From positions 50,734-114,733 of the forward strand of contig NZ_JAGIAV010000009.1 in the NCBI RefSeq assembly GCF_017744675.1: 64,000 nt of DNA, written 5' to 3'. The DNA comes from Flavobacterium sp. Lineage in GTDB: Bacteria > Bacteroidota > Bacteroidia > Flavobacteriales > Flavobacteriaceae. The position numbers and the translations under genes were made by a program. The notes beneath the pieces are model-generated. The model saw only the letters and a program-made list of their open reading frames with translations. It was not told where the DNA came from and searched no databases. This document shows, piece by piece, positions 35,141-44,075 of the stretch; positions within the stretch are counted from its first letter, which is position 1; every line of letters begins with the position of its first letter.

Positions 35141-35917
35141 TTATATTTTGTCAATTTCAATCCACACAGGAGCATGATCGCTAGTTTTTTCCCAGCCTCG
35201 CACATGATGGTCAACTCCGCCAGTATTTAATTTTTCTGCCATTTGCGGACTCAATAAAAAGTGATCAATTCGCAGACCTGCATCACGTTGATAGGCATTT
35301 CTAAAATAATCCCAGAATGTATAAATTTTCTCGTCTGGATACAGTTTGCGTATGGCATCTGTCCATCCTTGAGAAACAATACTTGCAAATGCATTACGTA
35401 CTTCAATTCTAAAGAGCGCATCATTAACCCATTTTTCAGGTTTGTAAACATCCAATTCTGTAGGCATTACATTATAGTCGCCAACTAAAACTACAGGCAC
35501 TTTTAAGTTTAATAAAGTTTCTGCACGATGTGCCAAACGATCAAACCATTTTAATTTATATTCAAATTTTGGTCCTGGTGCTGGATTTCCGTTGGGCAGA
35601 TAAAGGCAGGCAATTACAATTCCGTCAATCAAAGCTTCTATATAACGACTTTGTATATCCTCTTCATCTCCCGGCAATGCTCGGGTTATTTCTTCAATTT
35701 CCATATTTCGAGCCAGAATCGCTACGCCGTTCCATTGTTTTTGTCCGTGCCATATTGCGTTGTAACCGGCTTCGTTAATTGCTTTAAGCGGAAAGTTATC
35801 CTGAGGCGCTTTCAATTCTTGTAAGCATACAATATCTGGAGCGGCTTCTTCAAGCCATCGTAATAAAACATTTAACCTTCCGTTGACTCCGTTTACGTTA
35901 TAAGTGGCTATCTTCAT
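35141..35917 (-). CDS. xth: Exodeoxyribonuclease III
   Basis: AP endonuclease / 3'-5' exonuclease of the EEP fold for base-excision repair. MKIATYNVNGVNGRL start, catalytic E34 in LQELK, GDYNVMPTELDVY (Asp and Asn of the active site), RIDHFLLS and the C-terminal SDHAPVWIEI with the catalytic Asp-His pair. Length 258 is normal. Followed after 7 bases by the AlkB-like gene, so a two-gene repair operon is likely. Confidence 0.95.
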   Translation of the reverse strand: MKIATYNVNGVNGRLNVLLRWLEEAAPDIVCLQELKAPQDNFPLKAINEAGYNAIWHGQKQWNGVAILARNMEIEEITRALPGDEEDIQSRYIEALIDGIVIACLYLPNGNPAPGPKFEYKLKWFDRLAHRAETLLNLKVPVVLVGDYNVMPTELDVYKPEKWVNDALFRIEVRNAFASIVSQGWTDAIRKLYPDEKIYTFWDYFRNAYQRDAGLRIDHFLLSPQMAEKLNTGGVDHHVRGWEKTSDHAPVWIEIDKI

Positions 35918-35963
35918 AGTAGATTTAATTAGTTGGATATTAAATTTACAGCTTTTCGGAATT

Positions 35964-37343
35964 TTATTTTACAAAGTGTTTGTTAAAGAACACTTTACGT
36001 GGATATTTTTCGGCGTAAGCAAAAATCAACTGGTCAATATATTGATTGCTTTTGTAAGGCGTGACATAACTTTTTACTTCATCAGAATCGTTTATTGCTA
36101 CATCTCGAGAGATATATCCCATGCCATAAAAACGGCCATTTTCAATCCAGATGCAGCTTCGTTCGTCTGAAGAGCGCCCTTTGTCAATAATGGCAAAACT
36201 TGGTCTGTTATTCAATAAAAAATCAATTGCATTATCCACTTGTTCGTTGTGAAGCAAAGGATCTGGCAGTTCTTTTACTTCTGGGGTATAAAAAAACTCA
36301 CCTTCTTCGGGTCTCGAATATTTGCAAAAACGGTGATCGATTTGAAATTGTTCTGCCAAACTTCGCAGTAAATTAATACCATTAAAAAGGCTGTTACATT
36401 CATGAACACAAGTCTGAAATTTGCTCATTTTCCCAATTGCCAGGTATTTATAGCCATTTCGAGCTTCATAATGATAAATGCCAAATTTAGCTTCAAATCG
36501 TTTCAAAGCCCTGTTGTATGTCGGCCAAAGCTTTTTGATTTCAGTACATTCCAAAAGAAGTGCCATGAGTTCAGTCGCACAGACTTCGAAAGAGATTCCG
36601 TGAATATCCCTTAAAAAATGCTGTCTCTGCGGTTTGATATTATTTCCTGTAAAATGCGAAGTGACCCGTTTTTTTAGATTGATCGCCTTTCCCACATAAA
36701 TTACTTTTTTCGCTTGATTGTAAAAATAATAGACTCCAGGTTTATCGGGTAAATTATTAAAATCATCTGGCGGAAGGTTAGGAGGCAAGCGTTGATCTTG
36801 TGCCGTTTTCTTAATCATTTTATCAATTTCTCCAGCATCATCCCATTCTAATAAAAGAGAAAATAAAAGAGCAGTGGCATCAGCATCTCCGCCAGCACGG
36901 TGTCTGTTTTCTAGAGATATATTTAAAGAATTGCACAGATTTCCTAAACTGTAAGAACCTAATCCCGGTTTGATTTTTCGAGCAGCACGAACGGTGCACA
37001 ATTTTTTTGCCGACCATTTAAAACCAGCCTGTTCCAATTGATGATGAACGAACGAATAATCAAAGTTGACATTGTGCGCGACGAAAATGCGATCGGTTAG
37101 CATTTCTAAAACTTTCTCTGAAATATCATCGAAGATTGGTGCATTGGCTACCATTTCATTATTTATTCCTGTTAACCCAAATATAGAAGGAGGAATGTCT
37201 TGTTCCGGATTTACAAGTGTTTCGTAACGATCCAACACATTTGTACCGTCATGAATAATAATGGCAATTTCTGTAATACGGCTTCCACTGGCATTACCGC
37301 CTGTGGTTTCAATATCTACTATGGCATATTCTTGCTTCTTCAT
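35964..37343 (-). CDS. DEDDh exonuclease fused to a UvrC-type GIY-YIG nuclease
   Basis: 459-residue two-nuclease protein. Residues 1-170 form a DnaQ/epsilon-like 3'-5' exonuclease with D10 and E12 (VDIETTGG), D95 (NVNFDYSF), H148 and D153 (HRAGGDADAT). Residues about 198-280 form a GIY-YIG domain as in UvrC/Cho (PGVYYFYN ... IYVGKAINLKKRVTSHF). The C-terminal part (about 290-459) has no recognised domain. Such DnaQ-UvrC fusions are known in Bacteroidota and Actinobacteria. A role in processing damaged DNA is inferred from both domains and from the neighbours AlkB, Xth, DnaE and DinB. Confidence 0.9.
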   Translation of the reverse strand: MKKQEYAIVDIETTGGNASGSRITEIAIIIHDGTNVLDRYETLVNPEQDIPPSIFGLTGINNEMVANAPIFDDISEKVLEMLTDRIFVAHNVNFDYSFVHHQLEQAGFKWSAKKLCTVRAARKIKPGLGSYSLGNLCNSLNISLENRHRAGGDADATALLFSLLLEWDDAGEIDKMIKKTAQDQRLPPNLPPDDFNNLPDKPGVYYFYNQAKKVIYVGKAINLKKRVTSHFTGNNIKPQRQHFLRDIHGISFEVCATELMALLLECTEIKKLWPTYNRALKRFEAKFGIYHYEARNGYKYLAIGKMSKFQTCVHECNSLFNGINLLRSLAEQFQIDHRFCKYSRPEEGEFFYTPEVKELPDPLLHNEQVDNAIDFLLNNRPSFAIIDKGRSSDERSCIWIENGRFYGMGYISRDVAINDSDEVKSYVTPYKSNQYIDQLIFAYAEKYPRKVFFNKHFVK

Positions 37344-37388
37344 TTGTATATAACGTAAAATGTTCTATTTCTGTTGTTTAGTTTCAAT

Positions 37389-37468
37389 CTCGCAAAGTCG
37401 CAGAGTCGCAAAGTTTTATTTTAAAAAACTTAAAAAATAAAAACTTTGCGTCTTCACGCCTTTGCGAG
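37389..37468. repeat. Imperfect inverted repeat of the CGCAAAG family
   Basis: Arms CTCGCAAAGTCGCAGAGTCG... (37389-37416) and the near-complement ending CTTTGCGAG (37441-37468). It lies between the second dnaE and the DnaQ/GIY-YIG gene and shares its CGCAAAG(A/T)CG units with the element at 47166-47293. Confidence 0.7.
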
Positions 37469-37481
37469 CAATTTTCATCGC

Positions 37482-40400
37482 TTAAGAATTAAATTTCATT
37501 CGATGTCTCGGAAGATTAATTTCATGTCCTTGCGGATAAGGCGCCCGATGCGTCAGGCTAACATCTTCTTTAATTTGATTTTGCGTTCGAAATTGATCTT
37601 TAGCATCCATATAACGCGGATCTGGAATAAAAGGCATTTTTGCCATTTTGAGAATCGTAATCGTCGGAAAATGATAATCAACCTCAACATTTCCCAGTAA
37701 AAGATAACAGCCTCCGCCCTGAAAAGGATGTTTCGCCAGACTATCTGGAAAATGTGCCGTATCAAAATAAGTGCCTTCATGATCGATCCAAGTTCCAAAA
37801 TACATCGAACCTTTTTTGGTCGGAACGTGTTTTCTAGAAATCAAATAAGCTAGCATTCTAACTTGCTTTTTATGATATTTCACCAAATCTTTCGCCATAA
37901 TATCGCCACGATGTTTGGTTTGTAAAAGATCGAAAACCGTACACGAAATAGGAAAACTCAACAGTTCGATTTCATCAAAAGCATCTTCAAAAACCGAACG
38001 TTCCAAAACAGGTAATTTGAATTCTTTAGCAGGTTCCTGAAGCAGTTTTAAATTTCTGTTTTCGGGTTTAAAATTGTTTAAAAGCAAACTTGCACTAATC
38101 AAAAGCTGATTTTTTGTTTTTCCTGTAAAGCGAAAAGCGCCAATAAAAATGAGAACTTTAACGCTTTCAATACCAATTGGAATTCGATTGATGAAATTTT
38201 CTAAAGAAAGATAATCGCCATTTTTTGTTCTTTCTGATTCTATTAAATGTGCAATTTTAGATTCTAAACTTTGCAAATGCATAAAGCCCAAATAAATATC
38301 GGTTCCGTACAAAGTTGTTTTATATTCGCTTTTATTCACACACGGATTATGAACGGTTCCGCCAGACATTTTAGCTTCGTGTACATAAACTTCAGTTCTG
38401 TAAAATCCGCCTTGATTGTTGATTACCGCTGTCATAAATTCGACAGGATAATTAACCTTTAAATATAAACTCTGATAACTCTCAACGGCATAAGAAGCAG
38501 AGTGCGCTTTACAGAAAGAATAACCCGCAAAAGATTCAATCTGACGATAAATTTCCTGACTCAAAGCTTCAGGATGTCCTTTTTGAGCACAGCTTGCAAA
38601 GAAATTTTCTTTTACCTTTTGTAAAGCTTCCAGCGATCTTCCTTTTCCTGACATGGCACGGCGAAGAATATCGCCATCAGGAGCAGGAAGTCCACCGTAA
38701 TGTTGAGCAATTTTAATCACATCTTCCTGATACACCATAATGCCGTACGTTTCGCCAAGATGCTCCTTAAAAACCTCATGAAAATATTCAAACTGATTTG
38801 GATTGTTATGACGAAAAATATACTCTTTCATCATTCCAGATTGTGCAACTCCAGGACGGATAATAGACGAAGCGGCAACTAGAATTTTATAATTATCACA
38901 ATTTAATCTACGCAATAATCCGCGCATGGCTGGACTTTCTATATAAAAACAGCCAATTGTATCTCCTTTTGCCAAATAAGAATTACACACAGGTTCATCT
39001 TTAGAAATCGAAGTGTTTCGAATATCGACTTTGATGCCTCGATTTTTTTCAATCAGTTTTACGCTGTCGTCAATATGGCCAATACCGCGTTGACTTAGAA
39101 TGTCAAATTTGTCAAAACCAATTTCTTCGGCAATATGCATGTCGAAAAGCACAATTGGAAATCCTTTTGGAGGCATTTCCAGCGGAGTATAATTGGTAAT
39201 CGGTTCTTCAGAAATAATAATTCCACAGGCATGCATACTACGTTGGTTAGGATATTTTCCCATCATATGCCCATATTCCTGAACCAGTCTCACAATTTTA
39301 TTTGTCGGATGAAGCTCTTCTGGATTCTTCGCTAAAACATCTAATTCTTCTTTCGGAAGACCAAAGACTTTTCCGACTTCCCTAAAAATAGAACGGTATT
39401 TAAATTCGACATTGGTTCCGCAGAAAGCAACATGATCTCTGCCATATTTTTCGAAGATATATTCTAAAATTACATTGCGTTCCTGCCAGCTCCAGTCAAT
39501 ATCAAAATCGGGTGGCGTTTTGCGGTTAAGATTTAAGAAACGCTCAAAATACAAATCCAGTTCGATAGGGCAGATATCCGTAATTCCTAGGCAATACGCG
39601 ATAATGCTGTTGGCACCGCTTCCGCGTCCGATATGCATAAAACCTTGGCTGTTGCTGTATTGAACAATATCCCATATAATTAAAAAATAGGCACTAAACT
39701 TTAATTCGTCAATAACTTTTAGTTCTTTTTCAACACGTGCCTTTGCTACTGTATTTTCTTTTCCATAGCGAAGTTCAAAACCTTTCAGGGCTAAAACAGT
39801 CAGCATTTTTATATCCTCTTCACGGCTTTTGGTGAAGAATTTTTTATTTTGCGAAACACCAAATTCATATTGAAAATTGCATTCATCGATGATACGTTGT
39901 GTATTCGAAATGATTTCAGGATATTTCTCATAAAAAGGCAAAAGAGCATCTAATGATTTTATGAAATCTGAAGTTTTGCAATAATCCGCTTCGGTAAGTT
40001 TTGATAGAATAATATTGGTGTCAATAGCTCGAAGCACTTTATGCAGATTGTATTCTCTTTTACAACTAAAAGTTACAGGCTGCAAAACCACCATTTTGGA
40101 CATTTTATTTTTATGTTTGGATGTCAGAAGACTTGAAACCTCTTCTGGGCGAACTCCAATAAATTCATTTTCATAAAGCGCTTCTGGAGCATTTTCTAAA
40201 GTATAAATCACAAATGTTTCCTTAAATTCAGGAGCTCGTAAAGGAAGAGTTTCTCCACTGAAATTATGATCCGTTAAAAAACGATTCATTTCGGCTAGAC
40301 CTTTGGCATTTTTTGCCAAACCGATATATCGAAATTGATGATTGCAGCGAAATTCCATTCCAACCAAAGGCTTAATTCCGTTCTTCTCACAATCTCTTAT

Positions 40401-40541
40401 AAAATCATAAATTCCCGTTACGGTGTTAATATCTGTCAATGCCATTGCTTTTAGGCCACAAGAAGCAGCTAGATCAACAAGATCTTTCAGCGGAATTGTG
40501 CCGTAACGCAGAGAATGATAAGAATGACAGTTAAGATACAT
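37482..40541 (-). CDS. Second DNA polymerase III alpha subunit, short error-prone type (DnaE2/ImuC-like)
   Basis: C-family polymerase of 1019 residues, much shorter than replicative DnaE. N-terminal PHP domain (LNCHSYHSLRYGTIP; the usual first metal-ligand His is Asn here, H6 kept). Palm catalytic aspartates D347 and D349 lie in PDFDIDW, with GRGSGANS upstream. Fingers and beta-binding region follow (YGIMVYQEDVIKIA, FAGYSFCKAHSASYA). The last part is a reduced OB-like region. The gene starts one base after dinB stops and is part of a damage cassette under the divergent LexA-like repressor. Assignment to translesion synthesis is inferred from length and linkage. Confidence 0.88.
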   Translation of the reverse strand: MYLNCHSYHSLRYGTIPLKDLVDLAASCGLKAMALTDINTVTGIYDFIRDCEKNGIKPLVGMEFRCNHQFRYIGLAKNAKGLAEMNRFLTDHNFSGETLPLRAPEFKETFVIYTLENAPEALYENEFIGVRPEEVSSLLTSKHKNKMSKMVVLQPVTFSCKREYNLHKVLRAIDTNIILSKLTEADYCKTSDFIKSLDALLPFYEKYPEIISNTQRIIDECNFQYEFGVSQNKKFFTKSREEDIKMLTVLALKGFELRYGKENTVAKARVEKELKVIDELKFSAYFLIIWDIVQYSNSQGFMHIGRGSGANSIIAYCLGITDICPIELDLYFERFLNLNRKTPPDFDIDWSWQERNVILEYIFEKYGRDHVAFCGTNVEFKYRSIFREVGKVFGLPKEELDVLAKNPEELHPTNKIVRLVQEYGHMMGKYPNQRSMHACGIIISEEPITNYTPLEMPPKGFPIVLFDMHIAEEIGFDKFDILSQRGIGHIDDSVKLIEKNRGIKVDIRNTSISKDEPVCNSYLAKGDTIGCFYIESPAMRGLLRRLNCDNYKILVAASSIIRPGVAQSGMMKEYIFRHNNPNQFEYFHEVFKEHLGETYGIMVYQEDVIKIAQHYGGLPAPDGDILRRAMSGKGRSLEALQKVKENFFASCAQKGHPEALSQEIYRQIESFAGYSFCKAHSASYAVESYQSLYLKVNYPVEFMTAVINNQGGFYRTEVYVHEAKMSGGTVHNPCVNKSEYKTTLYGTDIYLGFMHLQSLESKIAHLIESERTKNGDYLSLENFINRIPIGIESVKVLIFIGAFRFTGKTKNQLLISASLLLNNFKPENRNLKLLQEPAKEFKLPVLERSVFEDAFDEIELLSFPISCTVFDLLQTKHRGDIMAKDLVKYHKKQVRMLAYLISRKHVPTKKGSMYFGTWIDHEGTYFDTAHFPDSLAKHPFQGGGCYLLLGNVEVDYHFPTITILKMAKMPFIPDPRYMDAKDQFRTQNQIKEDVSLTHRAPYPQGHEINLPRHRMKFNS

Positions 40542-40542
40542 A

Positions 40543-41739
40543 TTAAGGTTTAGGATTTTCGTTTTTTCGTTTTAAAATTTCGTCTTTAGTATTAGGTTTA
40601 AAATGAGCTCCAGCACAGCGCATTACGGCATCAAAACCATAACGGCTTTTCATTTTATCCATAGCAGCATAAAGTGCCAGCATTTCTTGAGTATCTTCAA
40701 AAAGATCAATTTGGTACGTTCCACGAACTAATCCGCTAAAGCGAACACCAATCAGACGAAGACGCATACGGCGCTGATAGACTTTCTCAAAAAGCTCCAT
40801 TACATTTTTAGTCAAAATATGATCGGCAGAGGTATAAGCCACTCGGCTTTGTTTGGTTTCGGTATCGAAATTGGCGTAACGAATTTTAACCGTAACCGTT
40901 GAAGTTAGCCATTGTTCAGAACGCAACTGAAAAGCTAGTTTTTCGACCATTCCCAAAAGCACTCTTTTCAACTTTGCAATATCAATCGTGTCTTGAGAAA
41001 AAGTGTGTTCGGTAGAAATAGATTTTCTTTCGCTATAAGGTTCAACGGGCGTATGATCGATTCCGTTGGCTTTTTTCCAAATATCGAGACCGTTTTTTCC
41101 AATCATTTGCTGTAAAACCTCAGCAGGCATTTCTGCCAAAGTCTGAATTTTGCGAACACCAATTCGAGACAAAAGCTGAAATGTTACCGTTCCGACCATT
41201 GGTATTTTCTGAATCGAAAGAGGATTTAAAAAAGTTTGTACTTTGTGTTCCGGAATTTCAAGATTTCCTACTGGCTTGCCTTCGCCTGTAGCAATTTTAG
41301 AAACGGTTTTATTAATCGATAACGAAAAACTAATTGGTAGACCAGTTTCTTTAATTACCTTTTGTGCTAATTCATCTGTCCATTTATAACTTCCGTGAAA
41401 ACGGTCCATTCCGGTAATATCCAAATAAAATTCATCTACACTTGCTTTTTCTAAAATAGGCGCTTTTTCTTGAAGAATTTCGGTAACATCGTGAGATAAT
41501 CGCGAATACAATTCCATATCGCCTTTCATGATTTTTGCTTGTGGGCAAAGTTTCATTGCCATTGCAATTGGCATGGCAGAACGCACGCCAAATTTGCGGG
41601 CTTCATACGAACAAGAAGCCACAACACCGCGATCGCCTCCGCCTATAATAAGCGGAATTCCATTAAGTTCAGAATTGGTGAGTCGTTCGCAGGATACAAA
41701 AAAGGTATCCAAATCCATATGTACAATTGCCCGTGCCAT
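40543..41739 (-). CDS. dinB: DNA polymerase IV (Y-family)
   Basis: Translesion polymerase. ATG 41739 (MARAIVHMDLDTFF) gives 398 residues and is preceded by an AAGGA-like site; the longer frame crosses the divergent promoter region and is rejected. Catalytic acidic residues are in HMDLDTFF and KASVDEFYLDIT. The steric region VVASCSYEARKFGVRSAMP is intact, as are the helix-hairpin-helix thumb (IPMVGTVTFQLLSRIGV) and the little-finger domain. It stops one base before the dnaE start and diverges from the LexA-like regulator 90 bases away. Confidence 0.95.
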   Translation of the reverse strand: MARAIVHMDLDTFFVSCERLTNSELNGIPLIIGGGDRGVVASCSYEARKFGVRSAMPIAMAMKLCPQAKIMKGDMELYSRLSHDVTEILQEKAPILEKASVDEFYLDITGMDRFHGSYKWTDELAQKVIKETGLPISFSLSINKTVSKIATGEGKPVGNLEIPEHKVQTFLNPLSIQKIPMVGTVTFQLLSRIGVRKIQTLAEMPAEVLQQMIGKNGLDIWKKANGIDHTPVEPYSERKSISTEHTFSQDTIDIAKLKRVLLGMVEKLAFQLRSEQWLTSTVTVKIRYANFDTETKQSRVAYTSADHILTKNVMELFEKVYQRRMRLRLIGVRFSGLVRGTYQIDLFEDTQEMLALYAAMDKMKSRYGFDAVMRCAGAHFKPNTKDEILKRKNENPKP

Positions 41740-41763
41740 TTTTCCTTTTGTTTTTGTATGAAA

Positions 41764-41802
41764 CAAAATTAGCACAGGTGGTAACATTTTTTCGTATATT
41801 TG
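41764..41802. promoter_or_regulatory. Divergent promoters of dinB and the LexA-like gene
   Basis: Two full -7 matches face outward: TAATTTTG on the minus strand (41771-41764, for dinB) and TATATTTG on the plus strand (41795-41802, for the repressor), only 23 bases apart. A repressor bound between them would shut both. The spacer holds CACAGGTGGTAACA but no clear palindrome could be defined. Confidence 0.45.
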
Positions 41803-41828
41803 CTGTTCCAAATTATAACAAATTAATT

Positions 41829-42602
41829 ATGTCCTTATTTTCAGACAACATCAGAGCATTAAGGGTTAAGCATAAAATATCTCAAGAGAAATTAGCTGAA
41901 AACCTTAGCATTACCAGAGGTAGATACGTAAAATACGAAGATGGAACTTCGGAAGCGCCGTACGACATTTTAAAGAAAATTGCATTGTATTTTCACATGA
42001 GTATTGACTTGATATTATCGGTCGATATACGTAAAATTGATGTGCAAAATTTGATAAAATTGGAAGGCAACCGACTTATTTTACCCATTCAAGTGGATAG
42101 TTTTGGAGAAAATTATATCGAAATTGTATCTCAAAAAGCAAAGGCAGGTTATTTAAACGGATATGCTGATCCAGAATATATTGAAAGTTTGCAGCAGATT
42201 ACGCTTCCGTTTTTAGGACCAGGAAAGCACCGCGGATTTCCCGTTGAAGGCGATTCAATGCCTCCTCATGAAGATGGTTCTATTATTATTGGCCGTTATG
42301 TGGAAAAACTGGGAGAGGTGATGGACGGCAAAACTTATATCCTTATTACTAAGAATGAAGGAATGGTCTATAAGCGTCTCAATAAAAACAAAAAAAACTC
42401 TTTGGTTTTAGAATCCGACAACAGTTTTTATCCAAATTATGAAGTGAAGGCTTCTGATATTTTGGAAATTTGGGAATATGAATGCAATATCGGCCGTTCG
42501 GATAAAAAACAGGAGATGACAGAAACTGGAGCGATGAAAGATTTGCTTTTAGAATTGAAACGTGAAGTCCGAGAGATTAAGAATAATACTTCGAATACTT
42601 AA
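41829..42602 (+). CDS. LexA-like repressor: XRE helix-turn-helix plus S24 peptidase
   Basis: 257 residues from ATG 41829 (MSLFSDNIRALRVKHKIS). N-terminal Cro/C1-type HTH (about 5-60: QEKLAENLSITRGRYVKYEDG). C-terminal S24 domain with a LexA-type autocleavage site A106-G107 (KAKAGYLNG), nucleophile S143 (GDSMPPHEDG) and general base K182 (VYKRL). Site-to-Ser distance (36) and Ser-to-Lys distance (39) are close to E. coli LexA (34 and 37). It should cleave itself on DNA damage and release dinB-dnaE. A short acidic/basic helical tail follows the peptidase domain. Confidence 0.92.
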   Translation: MSLFSDNIRALRVKHKISQEKLAENLSITRGRYVKYEDGTSEAPYDILKKIALYFHMSIDLILSVDIRKIDVQNLIKLEGNRLILPIQVDSFGENYIEIVSQKAKAGYLNGYADPEYIESLQQITLPFLGPGKHRGFPVEGDSMPPHEDGSIIIGRYVEKLGEVMDGKTYILITKNEGMVYKRLNKNKKNSLVLESDNSFYPNYEVKASDILEIWEYECNIGRSDKKQEMTETGAMKDLLLELKREVREIKNNTSNT

Positions 42603-42830
42603 AATGTCAATGACAATTTCAAAAATCAATTTCAAATTTTAGCAATAAAAAAAATTAAAGTCCCGGAGGGACGATTTATATTGTAGGACCGGATTTTAAT
42701 CCGGTTTTTTTATGAAACAATATGAATTGTCCCTACGATTCTTTTTCGACTGGATTGAAATCCAGCCCTACCATATTTGCCGAACCTGCGGTTCTTTTGT
42801 AATCCGTTGGATTCGTTTTTTTATAGAAAG
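42603..42830. repeat. Composite intergenic repeat region
   Basis: 260-base gap between convergent genes with several dyads: GTCCCGGAGGGAC (from 42660), CCGGATTTTAATCCGG and CTGGATTGAAATCCAG (about 42751-42766), and GAACCTGCGGTTC (about 42783). Halves TATTGTAGGACCGGAT and GTCCCTACGATTC lie in opposite orientation. The stretch at 42607-42640 (CAATGACAATTTCAAAAATC) is related, inverted, to 55640-55676. No ORF. Confidence 0.65.
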
Positions 42831-42862
42831 TTCCATTTGGAATGGTTGAATGTTCCCAAAGA

Positions 42863-43303
42863 TTAATTCCCCTTCACAATCGCAGATGCAATTTGTCCGC
42901 AATGATGCGAATTATGAAAAAGGATGATAGACAATAATTTCATTCTAGGAACCGTTCCTAAAAATGAAGTTTCTACTTCTTCGAACCAATCCTGATCGGA
43001 GGAATTTTTTATTACATCTTCTAGTGCTTTGTATCCTTGTTCCATAAAGGCATGACTGGTTTGAAGATCATAATTTTTTCCTGTATCAGATTGCCCGATT
43101 GTTGTGTTTTGGATATCTGTTTTGATTCCGAAAAATGCTCCTAATAGGTTTGCCGTTTCGCCAATATGTCTGTAAATAAATCCAACCGAAGCCGTTTTTT
43201 CATTCAATCGAAGCCGACTGTTTTCTGGTGTTATGTTTTTAAATGTAGCATTACATACAAAGCGGTTATGATCTAAAAGATCAAGTAAGATTTGTTTTTG
43301 CAT
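42863..43303 (-). CDS. DinB/YfiT-superfamily metalloenzyme-like protein
   Basis: 146-residue four-helix-bundle protein of the DinB superfamily (unrelated to polymerase IV). The three metal-ligand histidines are H46 (YRHIGE), H130 and H133/H134 (LFHNSHHCGQI). Members are thiol-dependent transferases (bacillithiol, mycothiol) or of unknown function. It is the third gene of the SRPBCC-ArsR-DinB operon, 17 bases after arsR, so it is probably controlled by that regulator. Confidence 0.85.
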   Translation of the reverse strand: MQKQILLDLLDHNRFVCNATFKNITPENSRLRLNEKTASVGFIYRHIGETANLLGAFFGIKTDIQNTTIGQSDTGKNYDLQTSHAFMEQGYKALEDVIKNSSDQDWFEEVETSFLGTVPRMKLLSIILFHNSHHCGQIASAIVKGN

Positions 43304-43320
43304 GATTTCTATTTTTTAAA

Positions 43321-43641
43321 TTAATCTTTCTTTTTATTCAAAATAGTTTCCAGTCTGCTGAGTTTATTTTCCCAGAAAAGATCAAAATGACTAATCAGTG
43401 CTTTAACATCATTAAATCCCTTTTGATTTAAAACACAATGCCGCTCTCTTCCAATTTCTTGGATCGAAATAAAACCTGCCTGCTGCAATATTTTAATATG
43501 TTTTGAAACCGCAGGACGGCTCATATCAAAGTTTTCGGCCAACGCATTTATATTATATGTTTCTTTAGTAAGCAATTGCAGAATTTGCCTGCGGTTCGGA
43601 TCTGCAATTACTTGTAAAGCGTCAAGATTAGGTAATGGCAT
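43321..43641 (-). CDS. ArsR-family transcriptional regulator
   Basis: 106-residue winged helix-turn-helix protein: DALQVIADPNRRQILQLL, recognition region NINALAENFDMSRPAVSKHIKIL (30-52), wing ISIQEIGRERHCVL. It lacks the CxC metal site of metal sensors and belongs to the group paired with AHSA1/SRPBCC proteins. Its start overlaps the stop of the SRPBCC gene (TAATG). Two palindromes at the operon promoter (44076-44119) are its likely operators, giving autorepression. Confidence 0.9.
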   Translation of the reverse strand: MPLPNLDALQVIADPNRRQILQLLTKETYNINALAENFDMSRPAVSKHIKILQQAGFISIQEIGRERHCVLNQKGFNDVKALISHFDLFWENKLSRLETILNKKKD

Positions 43642-44069
43642 TATTTTTCATTTAAAAGATTTTCTATTTTTTCCATTTTTTTCAACCAGCCTTCTGTCAT
43701 TCCAGCTAGGATAGAAACATTTTCTTCTTTAAATCCGGTATGAAGAAGATACAATTCAGTGCCATTATCTTTCTTTTCCAGTGTCCATTCGACAATAGTG
43801 TCAAAGATAGTTTCATCATTTCCTGGTCCGCCTTTCCAGCTGTAAACAAGCTTTTTAAAAGGAACAATCTCTAATATTTTGCAATGAAAAATTCCGTCAA
43901 GATTTAAACTTGGAATAGGATTGGTACGAAATGTAAACTGATGCCCCAAAAGAAGTTTAAAATCATTTGGCATAATCCATTGTGCAATTAATTCTGTCTC
44001 CGTAAGATACATCCATATTTCTTCGGGAGATTGGCTGTAAAACCATTTGTGGTTAATTTCTGTTTTCAT
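43641..44069 (-). CDS. SRPBCC / AHSA1-family protein
   Basis: 142-residue START/Bet v 1-like small-molecule binding fold: KWFYSQSPEEIWMYLTETELIAQWIMP at the start (family pattern), FHCKILEIVPFKKLVYSWKGG, TIVEWTLEKKDNGTELYLLHTGF, and a C-terminal long helix (GMTEGWLKKMEKIENLL). First gene of the operon with arsR and a DinB-superfamily gene; the ligand is unknown. In many genomes arsR comes first; here it is second. Confidence 0.9.
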   Translation of the reverse strand: MKTEINHKWFYSQSPEEIWMYLTETELIAQWIMPNDFKLLLGHQFTFRTNPIPSLNLDGIFHCKILEIVPFKKLVYSWKGGPGNDETIFDTIVEWTLEKKDNGTELYLLHTGFKEENVSILAGMTEGWLKKMEKIENLLNEK

Positions 44070-44075
44070 AATTGA

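Noticed and set aside
34507..35214. Longer AlkB start at 35214
   Set aside because: It would overlap xth by about 70 bases; ATG 35133 fits the family and lies 7 bases after the xth stop.
41727..41828. Upstream start for the LexA-like repressor
   Set aside because: The extra 34 residues cross the divergent promoters and the dinB start; the HTH domain begins right after ATG 41829.
42863..43303. Reading the DinB-superfamily gene as a DNA polymerase
   Set aside because: Shared name only; the protein is a four-helix metal-binding bundle with a His triad.
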